Under the pieces are notes generated by a model. The model was not told the origin of the DNA, did no database searches, and saw only the letters and a program-made list of their open reading frames with translations. From Bromus sterilis (lineage: Eukaryota > Streptophyta > Magnoliopsida > Poales > Poaceae), in contig OX465600.1 of the NCBI GenBank assembly GCA_950022295.1, positions 3,968,001 through 4,032,000 on the forward strand: a DNA stretch of 64,000 nucleotides, given 5' to 3'. The translations under genes and the position numbers were made by a program. Numbering within the stretch: position 1 is the stretch's first letter; each line of letters starts with the position of its first letter. Shown here piece after piece: positions 1-8,876 of the stretch.

Positions 1-222
1 GGTGAGTACCGGAGCAAAGGCTGTTTGGGTACCCTCCCTCACTGCTTTGTTGTATTGCTGCCTAGCAAGCTCATAATAATCATTCGGTTGGTCCAATATG
101 TTTGGCTCAAAATCCGGTGGATACATCTCCAAACGAGTTGAACGAACAAACCAACGAAGATAGTTGGTGAATGCAAGCTCGTTATTCGGCTTGAACACTA
201 CACGAAACAAGTTCTTTGCCAT
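1..222 (-). CDS. Partial plant-mobile-domain-like protein, N-terminal piece running off the left edge
   Basis: An open frame of 74 codons starts at an ATG at 222 and runs leftward off the window with no stop. It reads MAKNLFRVVFKPNNELAF, then NYLRWFVRSTRLEMYPPDF, and ends near AVREGTQTAFAPVLT. The pattern (YLRW, 'R.R...PP', then an alpha-helical stretch ending 'REGTQ') resembles the C-terminal part of plant mobile domain / transposon-derived aminotransferase-like proteins common in grasses. That is family recognition from memory and not certain. The ATG follows an A-run (223-232) that could hide a frameshift, so the true start may lie upstream. It sits just outside the MULE. No function beyond possible transposon ancestry can be claimed. 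Confidence 0.4.
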   Translation of the reverse strand, partial: MAKNLFRVVFKPNNELAFTNYLRWFVRSTRLEMYPPDFEPNILDQPNDYYELARQQYNKAVREGTQTAFAPVLT

Positions 223-496
223 CTTTTTTTTTCTTTGCCACAACCTCATCCCTCCTCTAAAAAAGCATCTCACGCAGCCCTCAGATCTCCACCGGGCCGC
301 CGGCCTCTCTCCACCCCGCCCCTCTCCACCGCGGGGGACCTCACGCCGCCCTCGATCTCCACCGCGCCGCCGGCCTCTCACCCCCCACCTATCGATCGCT
401 TCCCGCCCCTCTCCACCGCGCCGCCGCTCTCTCCACCTGTTGCAGAGAAGGAGCAGTTCCCGACGGCGCTGCTGCTCGTGTGCCCCTCTCCACTAC
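223..496. other. GC-rich, CT-rich flank of the MULE, no gene seen
   Basis: The stretch is built from imperfect copies of CTCTCCACCGCGCCGCCGG-like units (about 297-440), typical of grass 5' leaders. Overlapping open frames here are composition artefacts. Its last nine bases (488-496, CTCCACTAC) are the left copy of the MULE target-site duplication. Confidence 0.5.
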
Positions 497-727
497 GGGA
501 TTATAGCTCCAGTGCGACGTTTTTCATGGGAATTGGAAAGAATGCGACGTTGTTCGCTGGAATGGCTGTGGTGCGACATCTATGTGCGCAAAAATAACCC
601 AGGCACGCCAGGGGCCTTAAGAACAATCATTGTCAGGATTAGGTGAAGCCGGGCAGGACCCACAGCTTATCCACGTCGGCGTGGGACCCAGATGGCAGCG
701 ACCACGTCGGCGTGGGACCCAGATGGC
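497..727 (+). repeat. MULE left terminal inverted repeat
   Basis: The segment matches the reverse complement of 43742-43950. The core GGGAATTGGAAAGAATGCGA (528-547) and the following bases to about 580 are identical in both copies. Weaker matching continues through GGCCTTAAG, GGACCCA and the GTGGGACCCAGATGGCGGCG region. The left copy has an extra tandem duplication of about 36 bp, CCACGTCGGCGTGGGACCCA, at 675-727. Confidence 0.85.
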
Positions 728-1124
728 GGCGAGTTCAGTTAAATCGTTTTCCCCTTCGCGCGCATCCTCTTTCTTCTTCTTCTCCGGCGACGAAGCACGG
801 CAACGCCGGCGAGCTCCGCTTCAGACAAGAAGCACATTTTTACAACCATTCAACAGAAATCGACCAAATTCAAACAACTTAAATAGATTTTAGCAAACAT
901 AGATTCGATTACTTCGATTATGGGTTGCGATTACATCAATGAAGGGCTCGTCGGAGAGAAATCCATACGGCTGACCTGAGCCCGCATCGATTTACAACTA
1001 TTACTTCGAGTACCTAAATCTACTCTAAATCTAGCTAGATCTCGCAGCTTTTGCCCCTAGATCGATCTCCAAAAGTGGCTCCCCGAGCCCCAGGGGTGCG
1101 ACGGCGGTGAGGCGGTGGCGCCGC
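728..1124. other. MULE interior, no gene
   Basis: No coding frame is supported. The stretch lies 3' of the minus-strand reading frame at 1125-1697 and probably includes its untranslated region. It has pyrimidine runs near 766-785 and an AT-richer part to 1040. Confidence 0.4.
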
Positions 1125-1697
1125 TCAGTCGGAGTCGGAGTCGGAGTCGGAGGCGCCCCACGGCCTGTCGGCACGGGAAATCTCGATGGCTTGGCAAAGG
1201 CGGAACTCGTCGAGCTCCTCTTCCATCTCCTGGCGCTCTTTGAGCTTCTGCTCGTGGACCTTGGTCCGCTCCATGATCTCGGCGAGGACGTCGGTGTCGC
1301 CATCGTCGACGTAGTCCCCCGGAAGAAAGCCGGGGCGCACGGGGGGCGGTGCCAAGCGATGCTCGTCCTCCTCCCTCTTCGGAGGCGGCAGAGGAGCGCG
1401 TGCCATGGCGGAGCTGCCTGCGCCACCCGCGCCATAGGAGCTACCACCGGCGTCGCTGCGTCGCGCCGCCACCGCAATGCGGTCGTACTCCTCCACCTCG
1501 CGCCGAGCATACGCACGCGGCGGCGCGATCCCCCAGTTCGTGTACCGACGCGCGCCGCTCTTCCGAGCAGCGTCGGAAGCAACCCGCGCCGCCCGTTCGC
1601 GGTCATTGTCCGGCGCCGGCCGCTTTTCCCCTCTGCTGACGCTGCGGTTTCCGCCGCCGGATTGCCCACCGCGAGAGCTGGAAGATCCGGGCCTCAT
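1125..1697 (-). CDS. Uncharacterised 190-aa charged protein carried in the MULE
   Basis: The frame starts at the ATG at 1697 (MRPGSSSSRGGQSGGG) and stops at 1125. The N-terminal third is Ser/Gly/Arg-rich. The middle has the aromatic segment RRYTNWGIAPPRAYARREVE and a proline-rich linker (PPPKREEDEHRLAPPPVRPG). The C-terminal part is a predicted helix or coiled coil rich in Glu/Lys (IMERTKVHEQKLKERQEMEE), then RLCQAIEISRADRPWGAS and a (SD)n acidic tail. I chose this start because the frame upstream is repetitive (24-bp units at 1702-1770) and then runs into the AT-rich tandem array. The opposite strand is also open for 262 codons, but the ordered domain pattern favours this strand. I do not recognise the family. 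Nuclear location is only suggested by composition. Confidence 0.45.
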   Translation of the reverse strand: MRPGSSSSRGGQSGGGNRSVSRGEKRPAPDNDRERAARVASDAARKSGARRYTNWGIAPPRAYARREVEEYDRIAVAARRSDAGGSSYGAGGAGSSAMARAPLPPPKREEDEHRLAPPPVRPGFLPGDYVDDGDTDVLAEIMERTKVHEQKLKERQEMEEELDEFRLCQAIEISRADRPWGASDSDSDSD

Positions 1698-1979
1698 GAT
1701 CTGCGGCTGGAAAGTGGACGCCGACGGCTGGAAAATGGTCGCCGACGGCTGGAATGTGGTCGCCGGCGGAGAGAGTGGAGAAGATCTGGATGCGGAATAG
1801 CTAGGTACGACACATTTCGCCGTATAAATGAAGGAGGGGAACGGGAGGCTAGGCCGCGGCCTGCGAAAGAGAGAAGGGTACCCGAAAGACACTAGGCTAC
1901 TAGGTGGGCTATCGCCCAACACATGAAAGGCGCACCGTGAGATATAAATCCTGCTGCTGTGCCTACAAACATGTTTAAA

Positions 1980-4080
1980 TATGTTTGAAACTTGTCTGCA
2001 AAATTTTAAAAATCGTTTTAAAAATGTTAAAAAAATGATAGTAACTTGTTTGAAAAATGGTAGAAGCAGTGGTAGATGTAAGTTTGAAAAATGTTTCAAA
2101 AAACTTGGGTTTGACCAAATTTGAATTGAGCATAAAAAATTCATATAATCAAAAAAATGTACAACCAATGCACATGTTCTTATTTTGTCATATACTAGCA
2201 CCTCCAATTTATTTGGTTGTTTTAGAGATGGTGGAAAAAAACTTGTTTATAAATGGGTCTGTTTACCCAGGGTTTGACCAAATTTGAATTGAGCATGGAA
2301 AATTCAAAAAAATATGGAAAACCAGTGCACATGTTCTTACTTTGTCATATACTATCAACTCTAATTTATTTGGCTGTTTTAGAGATGATGGAAAAAAAAC
2401 TTGCTTACAAATGGGGGTATTTATCCTACCTTTGGAGCTTATGGGTGAACACAAAGTGTTTTTCAAACATTCAAGCTAAACCATTCAAAAATATCACAAA
2501 AGTTTCATTTTATGGTGACTAAGAAGGAACCGTGCTTGTTTTTGCATTCTCAAGTTTAAAACTTGTCAAAATCTTAGTCAAACTTGGGTTTGACCAAATT
2601 TGAATTGAGCATGGAAAATTCAAAAAAAATCAAAAAAATGGAAAATCAGTGCACATGTTCTTAATTTGTCATATAGTAACACCTCCAATTGATAAACAAG
2701 GTGTACATGCATTGAAACAACATGTGCTAGTGTAATCTCTAACCTCCGACATGAACTCTCATGGGTGAACACAAAGTGCTTTTCAAACATTCAAGCTAAA
2801 CCATTCAAAAACATCACAAAAGTTTCATTTTATGGTGACTAAGAAGGAACCATGCTTGGTTTTCCATTCTCAAGTTTAAAACTTGTCAAAATCTTGGTCA
2901 AACTTGGGTTTGACCAAATTTGAATTGAGCATGGAAAATTCAAAAAAAATCAAAAAATGGAAAATCAGTGCACATGTTCTTAATTTGTCATATATTAGCA
3001 CCTCCAATTGATAAACAAGGAGTACATGCATTGAAACAACATGTGCTAGTGTAATCTCTAACCTCCGACATGAACTCTCATGGGTGAACACAAAGTGGTT
3101 TTCAAACTTTCAAGCTCAACCATTCAAAAACATCAAAAAAGCTTCATTTTATGGTGACTAAGAAGGAACCATGCTTGGTTTTCCATTATCAAGTTTAAAA
3201 CTTGTCAAAATCTTGGTCAAACTTAGGTTTGACCAAATTTGAATTGAGCATGAAAAATTCAAAAAAAATCAAAAAAAAAATGAAAAATCAGTGCACATGT
3301 TCTTAATTTGTTATATAGTAGCACCTCCAATTGATAAACAAGGTGTACATGCATTGAAACAACATGTGCTAGTGTAATCTCTAACCTCCGACATGAATTC
3401 TCATGGGTGAACACAAAGTGGTTTTCAAACTTTCAAGTTCAACCATTCAAAAACATCACAAAAGCTTCATTTTATGGTGACTAAGAAGGAACCATGCTTG
3501 GTTTTCCATTATCAAGTTTAAAACTTGTCAAAATCTTGGTCAAACTTGGGTTTGACCAAATTTGAATTGAGCATGGAAAATTCAAAAAAAATCAAAAAAA
3601 ATGGAAAATCAGTGCACATGTTCTTAATTTGTCATATAGTAGCACCTCCAATTGATAAACAAGGTGTACATGCATTGAAACAACATGTGCTAGTGTAATC
3701 TCTAACCTCCAACATGAACTCTCATGGATGAACACAAAGTGGTTTTCAAACTTTCAAGCTCAACCATTCAAAAACATCACAAAAGCTTCATTTTATGGTG
3801 ACTAAGAAGGAACCATGCTTGGTTTTCCATTATCAAGTTTAAAACTTGTCAAAATCTTGGTCAAACTTGGGTTTGACCAAGTTTGCATTGAGCAAGAAAA
3901 TTCAAAAAAAATCAAAAAAATGGAAAATCAGTGCACATGTTCTCAATTTGTCATATAATAGCACCTCTAATTTATTTGAATGTTTTAGAGATGGTGGAAA
4001 AAAACTTGCTTACAAATGGGGGTGTTTACCCTACCTTTGGAGCTCATGTGTGATCACAATTTGCTTACACATGATGGTGC
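1980..4080. repeat. Tandem array of about 320-bp units inside the MULE
   Basis: The marker ACTTGTCAAAATCTTGGTCA recurs at 2561, 2881, 3200, 3523 and 3844, giving periods of 320, 319, 323 and 321 bp. Each unit contains TTTGACCAAATTTGAATTGA and GTGCACATGTTCTTAATTTG, and ends in CATTTTATGGTGACTAAGAA. Units at both edges (2100-2420 and 3844-4040) are a second type, with TTTAGAGATGGTGGAAAAAA replacing the GATAAACAAGG half. Short open frames here are repeats, not genes. Confidence 0.9.
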
Positions 4081-4257
4081 CATTTGGTGAGAAATGTGGT
4101 GTTAAATCTATATTTTTTATACATTTGGTTTTTCCAATCTTGGTTTGTATAAAAACTAATGTGGCAGCTCAATTTGTAACCGAGCAGAGCCAAAATCGGC
4201 ATGTAACCGAGCATGCACGCAAGGTGTTCGACATAGTGATTACATGATCAGTTCACC

Positions 4258-4415
4258 CCAAAAGTAATCCCCAAGCGCTGGATAAACTAAACTACAGTTT
4301 GAAGCTAACAATATTCACAAACTAAACTGGACTCCAAAAGTAATCCCCAAGCGCTGGACAAACTAAACTACAGTTTGCAGCAAACTATATTCAGAAACTA
4401 ATCCCCACCAAGCGC
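4258..4415. repeat. Two-copy 76-bp direct repeat
   Basis: CCAAAAGTAATCCCCAAGCG occurs at 4258 and again at 4334. Both copies are followed by CTGGA(T/C)AAACTAAACTACA. A third partial copy (AATCCCCACCAAGCGCT) lies near 4400. The repeat sits just downstream of the minus-strand ORF remnant at 4391-4641. Confidence 0.7.
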
Positions 4416-4641
4416 TCAATCTGAATTTGCGATGTCTCTGTTGTTGCAGCTGGCTCTGAAGCTTGTCTGAATTTCAGCAATTTAAGCTCGCAGAGAATTT
4501 CAGAGCACAGCAATGTGTCCTCCGCCAGCCCAGCAACCATACTGAAATCCTCCAGGGCAACTGCTACTTCCAAGTCCACGCTCGACTCGTGTTGAATCCT
4601 GCTCGACGAGCTCTGGCCCGAGGAAAACTCTGCTTCGCGTT
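4391..4641 (-). pseudogene. 3' part of a MULE reading frame cut by the gypsy insertion
   Basis: On the minus strand the frame is open from the insertion point to a stop at 4391. It encodes about 82 residues, including FSSGQSSSSRIQHESSVDLE and a Leu/Glu-rich helix (AEDTLLCSEILCELKLLKF). Beyond the 19-kb insertion, the same frame is open through 23718-23897. The GCGTT duplication keeps the two halves in phase. That suggests, but does not prove, one former reading frame. No family is recognised. Confidence 0.35.
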
Positions 4642-6728
4642 TGTTTGACACGAAAAATAATAAAAATAACGAAGGCCGTTATTATGTTATTATCTTTCTA
4701 CGCCCCAGGGGAAATAAATATTGCGGGCGTGCCAGTGTACAAGGTACACAAATACATGAGGAAAAGAAAAGGTGGAAAGCCTGCTGGCGCGGCTAAGTAA
4801 TCAAGCGATCATGGTCTCCTGGTTCCCGGGTGCCTCGTAAAGCACCCGGTTAATTACTCCCGCGGATTGTACCGCGAGACACCTCCGATTAAGCTGTGCA
4901 GTCGTCGTCTTCGGTCTTCGCTTCGCGTTCTCCATGCATGGTGGTGGTGATATGTGTGGCGGCGGCAGAGTCCGTGTACTAGGTGGTACACGCGCCGTCG
5001 AAAGTGTGGCCTTTGCTCCAGCCACACCCGCCTACGCCGTCTTGCCTCGTCGACGTCGAGCGGCGTCCATGTTGTTGAAGTCGTGGTAGCATGCATGGTT
5101 GAGCTTCGCTTGGACGTCATCGATGACCCTGTAGCTTTGCCGAAAGAGCGAGGGGTACACCCCGCGGGAGTGGAAAAATTGGAAGGAGAATGAGCGGACG
5201 TGCAACACATTGAGTGTTTCATATCCGGACATAGCCGGAAACACCGCCGCCAATAGCGGCGAATTCGCCACCTCATATGCCGAAGCGGTTTAGTGTGCCG
5301 CCTCCAAGGGGATGCGTCCGTATTAGGTCGGGAGCCGCTACGCCGAAGCGGACCCCGGTGAGTGTAGTGTACACCCGCGCCGTGGAAGAAGTATGTCGAG
5401 GGCCGCACATAGGTGCAACCCCGACGCGTCGCCGAAAAAGAGTACGTCGAGCACCGCACATTAGTGCGATCCCGTCGCGTCATCGTGGAAGGGTACGTTG
5501 AGTGCCGCACATTAATGCAACCCCGTCGCATCGTCGTGAAAGAATGCGTCGAGCGCCGCACATAGGTGCGACCCCGACGCGTCACCGAAGAATAGTGCGT
5601 TGAAAGCGCCGCACGCAAATGCGGCCTCGACGCGCCACTGAAGAAGAGTGTGCCGGGCTAACACACGGGCGGCAACCCTAGCACGGCGTCGATGTGGTAG
5701 AAGGACGCAGAGTGCGCCGTCGCCGAAGTGCACCAGGGGTGCACATGAACCAGGCACCCGGGCATGGTCGTGGTAGCTGAGAACGTGCCGCCTGCCGCAC
5801 ATGCACTGGCTTCCCGAGCACGTGGTCGCCGACAACAGAAGGTGCTCCGGTAAGCCGCCAACGGATGACTGTCGTCAGTCCCGGCCTTGTCATCTTCGGG
5901 GGCTAAGGCAAAGCCGGCGGCCAGCCTCAGGTTGGGCCGTGGCGCCGGCCATCATCGAGAGGGAGAAAGGAAGAGAAAGAGGAAGAAGAAAAGAAGGGAG
6001 GCGGACTAACAGTTGGAGAAGATGACCGGCATGGCTGCTAATGAGATCGCCCGCAGCTCGCCGATTTGTGATGTGCGTGTGCCCGTCTTCTCTTCCCGGT
6101 CGGCTGCACGAGAAGAAGCCGGCCACGCAAGAAAAAGCCGGCCCTCCGATCGCGTTCTTGCCCTGCGTGAAAGCTAATGGATGGAGTTTCGGCGTGAGTC
6201 TCCGCTGGCCCCCCTGCTCGGTTGTGTCCTCCGTCCCTGTATTTATAGAGAGATGGGTAGCACGTCGGTAACGCACACAGCCGTTCGGCCGCCCGATTTT
6301 GATGGAAGAGATAAGATCTAAACGTGTTTAAATCCATAACTAATATTTGTGTTTATCTCTTTGACTTGCGGCACGCGTACACACAGATTCTGGCCAATCA
6401 TTCGGGTATATGTACATACACCGTATATGGGATATTCAAGTCCATATGTGTCCCTTCCGGCCGAGATATGAACACGTTGCTACGTACATCAACATGTAGG
6501 TGTTTAGATAGCATACGATCCATCAGAGATGTGTACATGTGACTAGCTACACACCAAGCCCTGCATGTGCTAGTACGTAGGCAATTTGTCATGCATGCAT
6601 TACCAAGCTAATTAAACAACTTAATTAATGCATGCGTTCCTAGCATATATGTACGCATAGGCAATCTTTGCTCCATGTATCTGTACCCGTTACCTTCATG
6701 CTATTTTAGCACAAAATTTTATCAAACA
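4642..6728 (-). repeat. 3' LTR of the gypsy element
   Basis: It begins TGTTTGACAC on the plus strand and ends TTTATCAAACA, with a 6-bp terminal inverted repeat. It is exactly as long as the partner at 21631-23717. Differences seen include 4776-4797, 5030, 5834, 5884, 6106-6108, 6147, 6178 and 6461. The TATA-like CTATAAATA lies at 6248-6240 on the minus strand. Open frames read inside the LTR on either strand are not supported. Confidence 0.97.
5350..5650. repeat. 51-bp minisatellite inside the gypsy LTR
   Basis: The core (G/A)CCGCACAT(A/T)(A/G)(G/A)TGC recurs at 5402, 5453, 5504, 5555 and 5608, giving periods of 51, 51, 51 and 53 bp. Each unit carries a CCCGACGCGTC- or CCCGTCGCGTC-like block. 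The same array is at 22391-22640 in the other LTR. It lies downstream of the TATA box, so it would be in the transcribed leader. Confidence 0.85.
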
Positions 6729-6740
6729 AATGCCCCCTCG
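6729..6740 (-). other. Polypurine tract of the gypsy element
   Basis: Read on the minus strand this is CGAGGGGGCATT, directly abutting the 3' LTR start TGTTTG. Position and composition match the plus-strand priming site of gypsy elements. Confidence 0.8.
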
Positions 6741-6784
6741 TCGAGTCAAGTTTGAGTGCGGAGCTAATCGGACTTGACTCGACG
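6739..6784. repeat. 12-bp perfect inverted repeat beside the PPT
   Basis: The arms CGTCGAGTCAAG (6739-6750) and CTTGACTCGACG (6773-6784) flank a 22-base loop. The left arm overlaps the polypurine tract. A hairpin in the element RNA is possible. Confidence 0.75.
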
Positions 6785-7253
6785 AAGACATTCTTATTCA
6801 TTGATGAACCGGACGCCGCCAGGTAGCTGCTGTCCTTGTTGACGCTTTTCACACGAAAGCTAGCCAAGTCGTATTGGATGAGAAAACCACGGCCGCTAGC
6901 TCTTGGCCATGGACTCTTTTTCATGTACGGGAAGTTTTGCCAAGTTTTTCTGGACTCTGCAACATCCTTCCATAAGTACGCGGGTTGCCCGGGCATAATC
7001 TCTCTACACACAACCTTGCCCCTCGTCATCGCTTAGCGCCGTGCCCGAGATTTTGCTCGTCGTTGCTTCGAGCGGCGCTCCAAAGCTTCCGTCGCTGAGC
7101 CTCTCGTCAAAAGAAGTTGGTGAGTTGCCTTCCCTTAACTTATTGCTGTACGACCTTGGGCTTGCACCCCATGCCTATACCGATGTGCATGCAGGGGTAT
7201 GTCTTCTTCTTCACGTTCATGTGTTTTGCTTTCTTTGGGTCTTCAGGAAAAAC

Positions 7254-8876
7254 ATGGGCCGTAGTGAGAAGCACACGACGAGGTTCCAGACGCCGCCGAA
7301 GGACTCGTCGGACTCCCGACGCAATGGCCGCGATCACAGTCGCGGCAACCACGCCACTGAGCGTCTTCCGCCGCCTCCGCCGGGACCACCTCCAATGAGG
7401 CCCGTCCAATACACGTTGGACTTACCTTCGCCTTCGTCGCCCCGCGCAAGCAGGGATGACCACTTGCGGCTGCCGGCACCGATTGTGCTCGGTCTTCCCG
7501 CCACTGCTACCAAGCCTCGTAAGAGAAGGGCTTCACAAGTTTCGGGGTGGGCATCATCCGACATCAAGGCAGCGGATGAGCCCCACGGAGCGCCTCCGTT
7601 TGTCCAACATCTTGCCTCAGAAAATCCTGGGGGGCTTCCTATCCCAAAGGTAAGTCAGGACTCAATTATAAGTATTCTGTTTTATTAGATTTGAGGCAAA
7701 TGTGCATGCTCCCTTAACTTGTACGTTGCTTGATTAGGACCGTCTTGAGGACGTAGTGGGATTTTCTATGACTGAAGATGAGATGGTGGCGTCTCTCGCG
7801 AAGCCTCCATCAGTCGAGGAGCAAGAGATACTGAGGACGCTAGCCGAGCCCGATCCAGCGATCCAAACGCCGAACACAAACGCCTCAGCTACGCCCGACC
7901 AGGAGAAGAAACGTCCCGCAGAACACCGTGATGAACATCCCACATCGTCATCTTCAGGTGATCACATGTACAGAACCCCTTTTCGTAGTGTTGCCAAAAG
8001 CACAATTTACTTACTGCAGCTTTTTTTGTTTTAGGTGATGGAGACAATCTTCTTACCCCTTTAGGAAAACGGCTTAGAATCATGCTGGAAAATTACGTCC
8101 AGACCTTGGTAGAAGATAGCCCCAAGTTCCCGACGGTGATGCCTCGACCGGTCGTCAAAGCGCCGGAGAAAAGAGCCATCAACCTTCCGACGGACAATCT
8201 TGACGCACAAATAATGGCGTCTGCTCTACGCGCCAGCCTGCACCTGACCCAAGAAGTTCTTCGTGAGAAACCCTTCGCTAGAGAAAAGGCGTTGGGGGCA
8301 CTCCGCACGATTACACCTTGGTGGACCAACCAGTACAAGGGGTCAGTTCCGGCCGATGTGGAGAGCTTTATATTGCTCCTCCAGTCTCTATCGGCGCATC
8401 TTGAAGGAAAACCAAGCCTGCCGGATGGCCCTGGTGAAGACATATTGGCACTCGCTGATCACAAAGCCCGCCCTTTACTAGAGCAGCTTAATGCAGCATG
8501 CTCGCAGGTAGCGGAGAACATGGACTTTTTTTCCATAGAGCGCTCTTCCTTGAAGGCGCAGCTCACGCAAACTGAAAACTTTCAGAAGCAGCAGGAGGAA
8601 GAGGCCACGAAACTCGCGGCACTGGCTGCGGAGGCTCGAAGGAAGGCGGAAGAGGCGCGCAACTCATGTCGAAGTATGGTCACGAAACTGAACCTCCATG
8701 AGACTGCGTCTGCCACCTTTAAGGGGTGGTCGAACCAGCTGCTGCAGCACCGTGATGAGACGGCGACCTTCCTGGAGTTTGTTAGGATGCGATGGGCAAC
8801 TCTTGAAGATTCAGAACCGCCGGAGGTCGCGGCAATCCTGGCCTATACTTGTGATCCTCCTGTGAAGGACAAATAG
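7254..8876 (+). CDS. Antisense spliced gene inside the gypsy element (aORF), coiled-coil protein
   Basis: The predicted CDS is join(7254..7649, 7738..7957, 8035..8876), 485 aa. The introns are AAAG|GTAAGT...TGATTAG|GACC and TTCAG|GTGATC...GTTTTAG|GTGA. Phases match and all other frames stop early. A 5'-leader intron is likely at 7120-7246 (TTG|GTGAG...CTTCAG|GAAAAACATGG), which places the ATG seven bases after an acceptor. The protein has a basic N-terminus (MGRSEKHTTRFQTPPKDSSD), a proline run (LPPPPPGPPP) and a KPRKRR nuclear-localisation-like cluster. A central folded region carries LTQEVLREKPFAREKALGAL. A long coiled coil (LKAQLTQTENFQKQQEEEAT onward) precedes the C-terminal MRWATLEDSEPPEVAAIL. 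It is transcribed opposite to gag-pol. Antisense extra ORFs between pol and the 3' LTR are known in Tat elements such as maize Grande. Its role is unknown. Confidence 0.8.

Noticed and set aside
1107..1895. 262-codon plus-strand open frame
   Set aside because: It is the antisense shadow of the minus-strand frame at 1125-1697. Its sequence is Arg-rich with no ordered segments, as expected for the complement of GC-rich coding DNA.
4854..5618. 254-codon minus-strand frame in both gypsy LTRs (also 21843-22607)
   Set aside because: It lies wholly in the LTR and covers the 51-bp minisatellite, and the predicted protein is a repeat of Arg/Thr/Ser units. Openness is due to the repeat period being a multiple of three.
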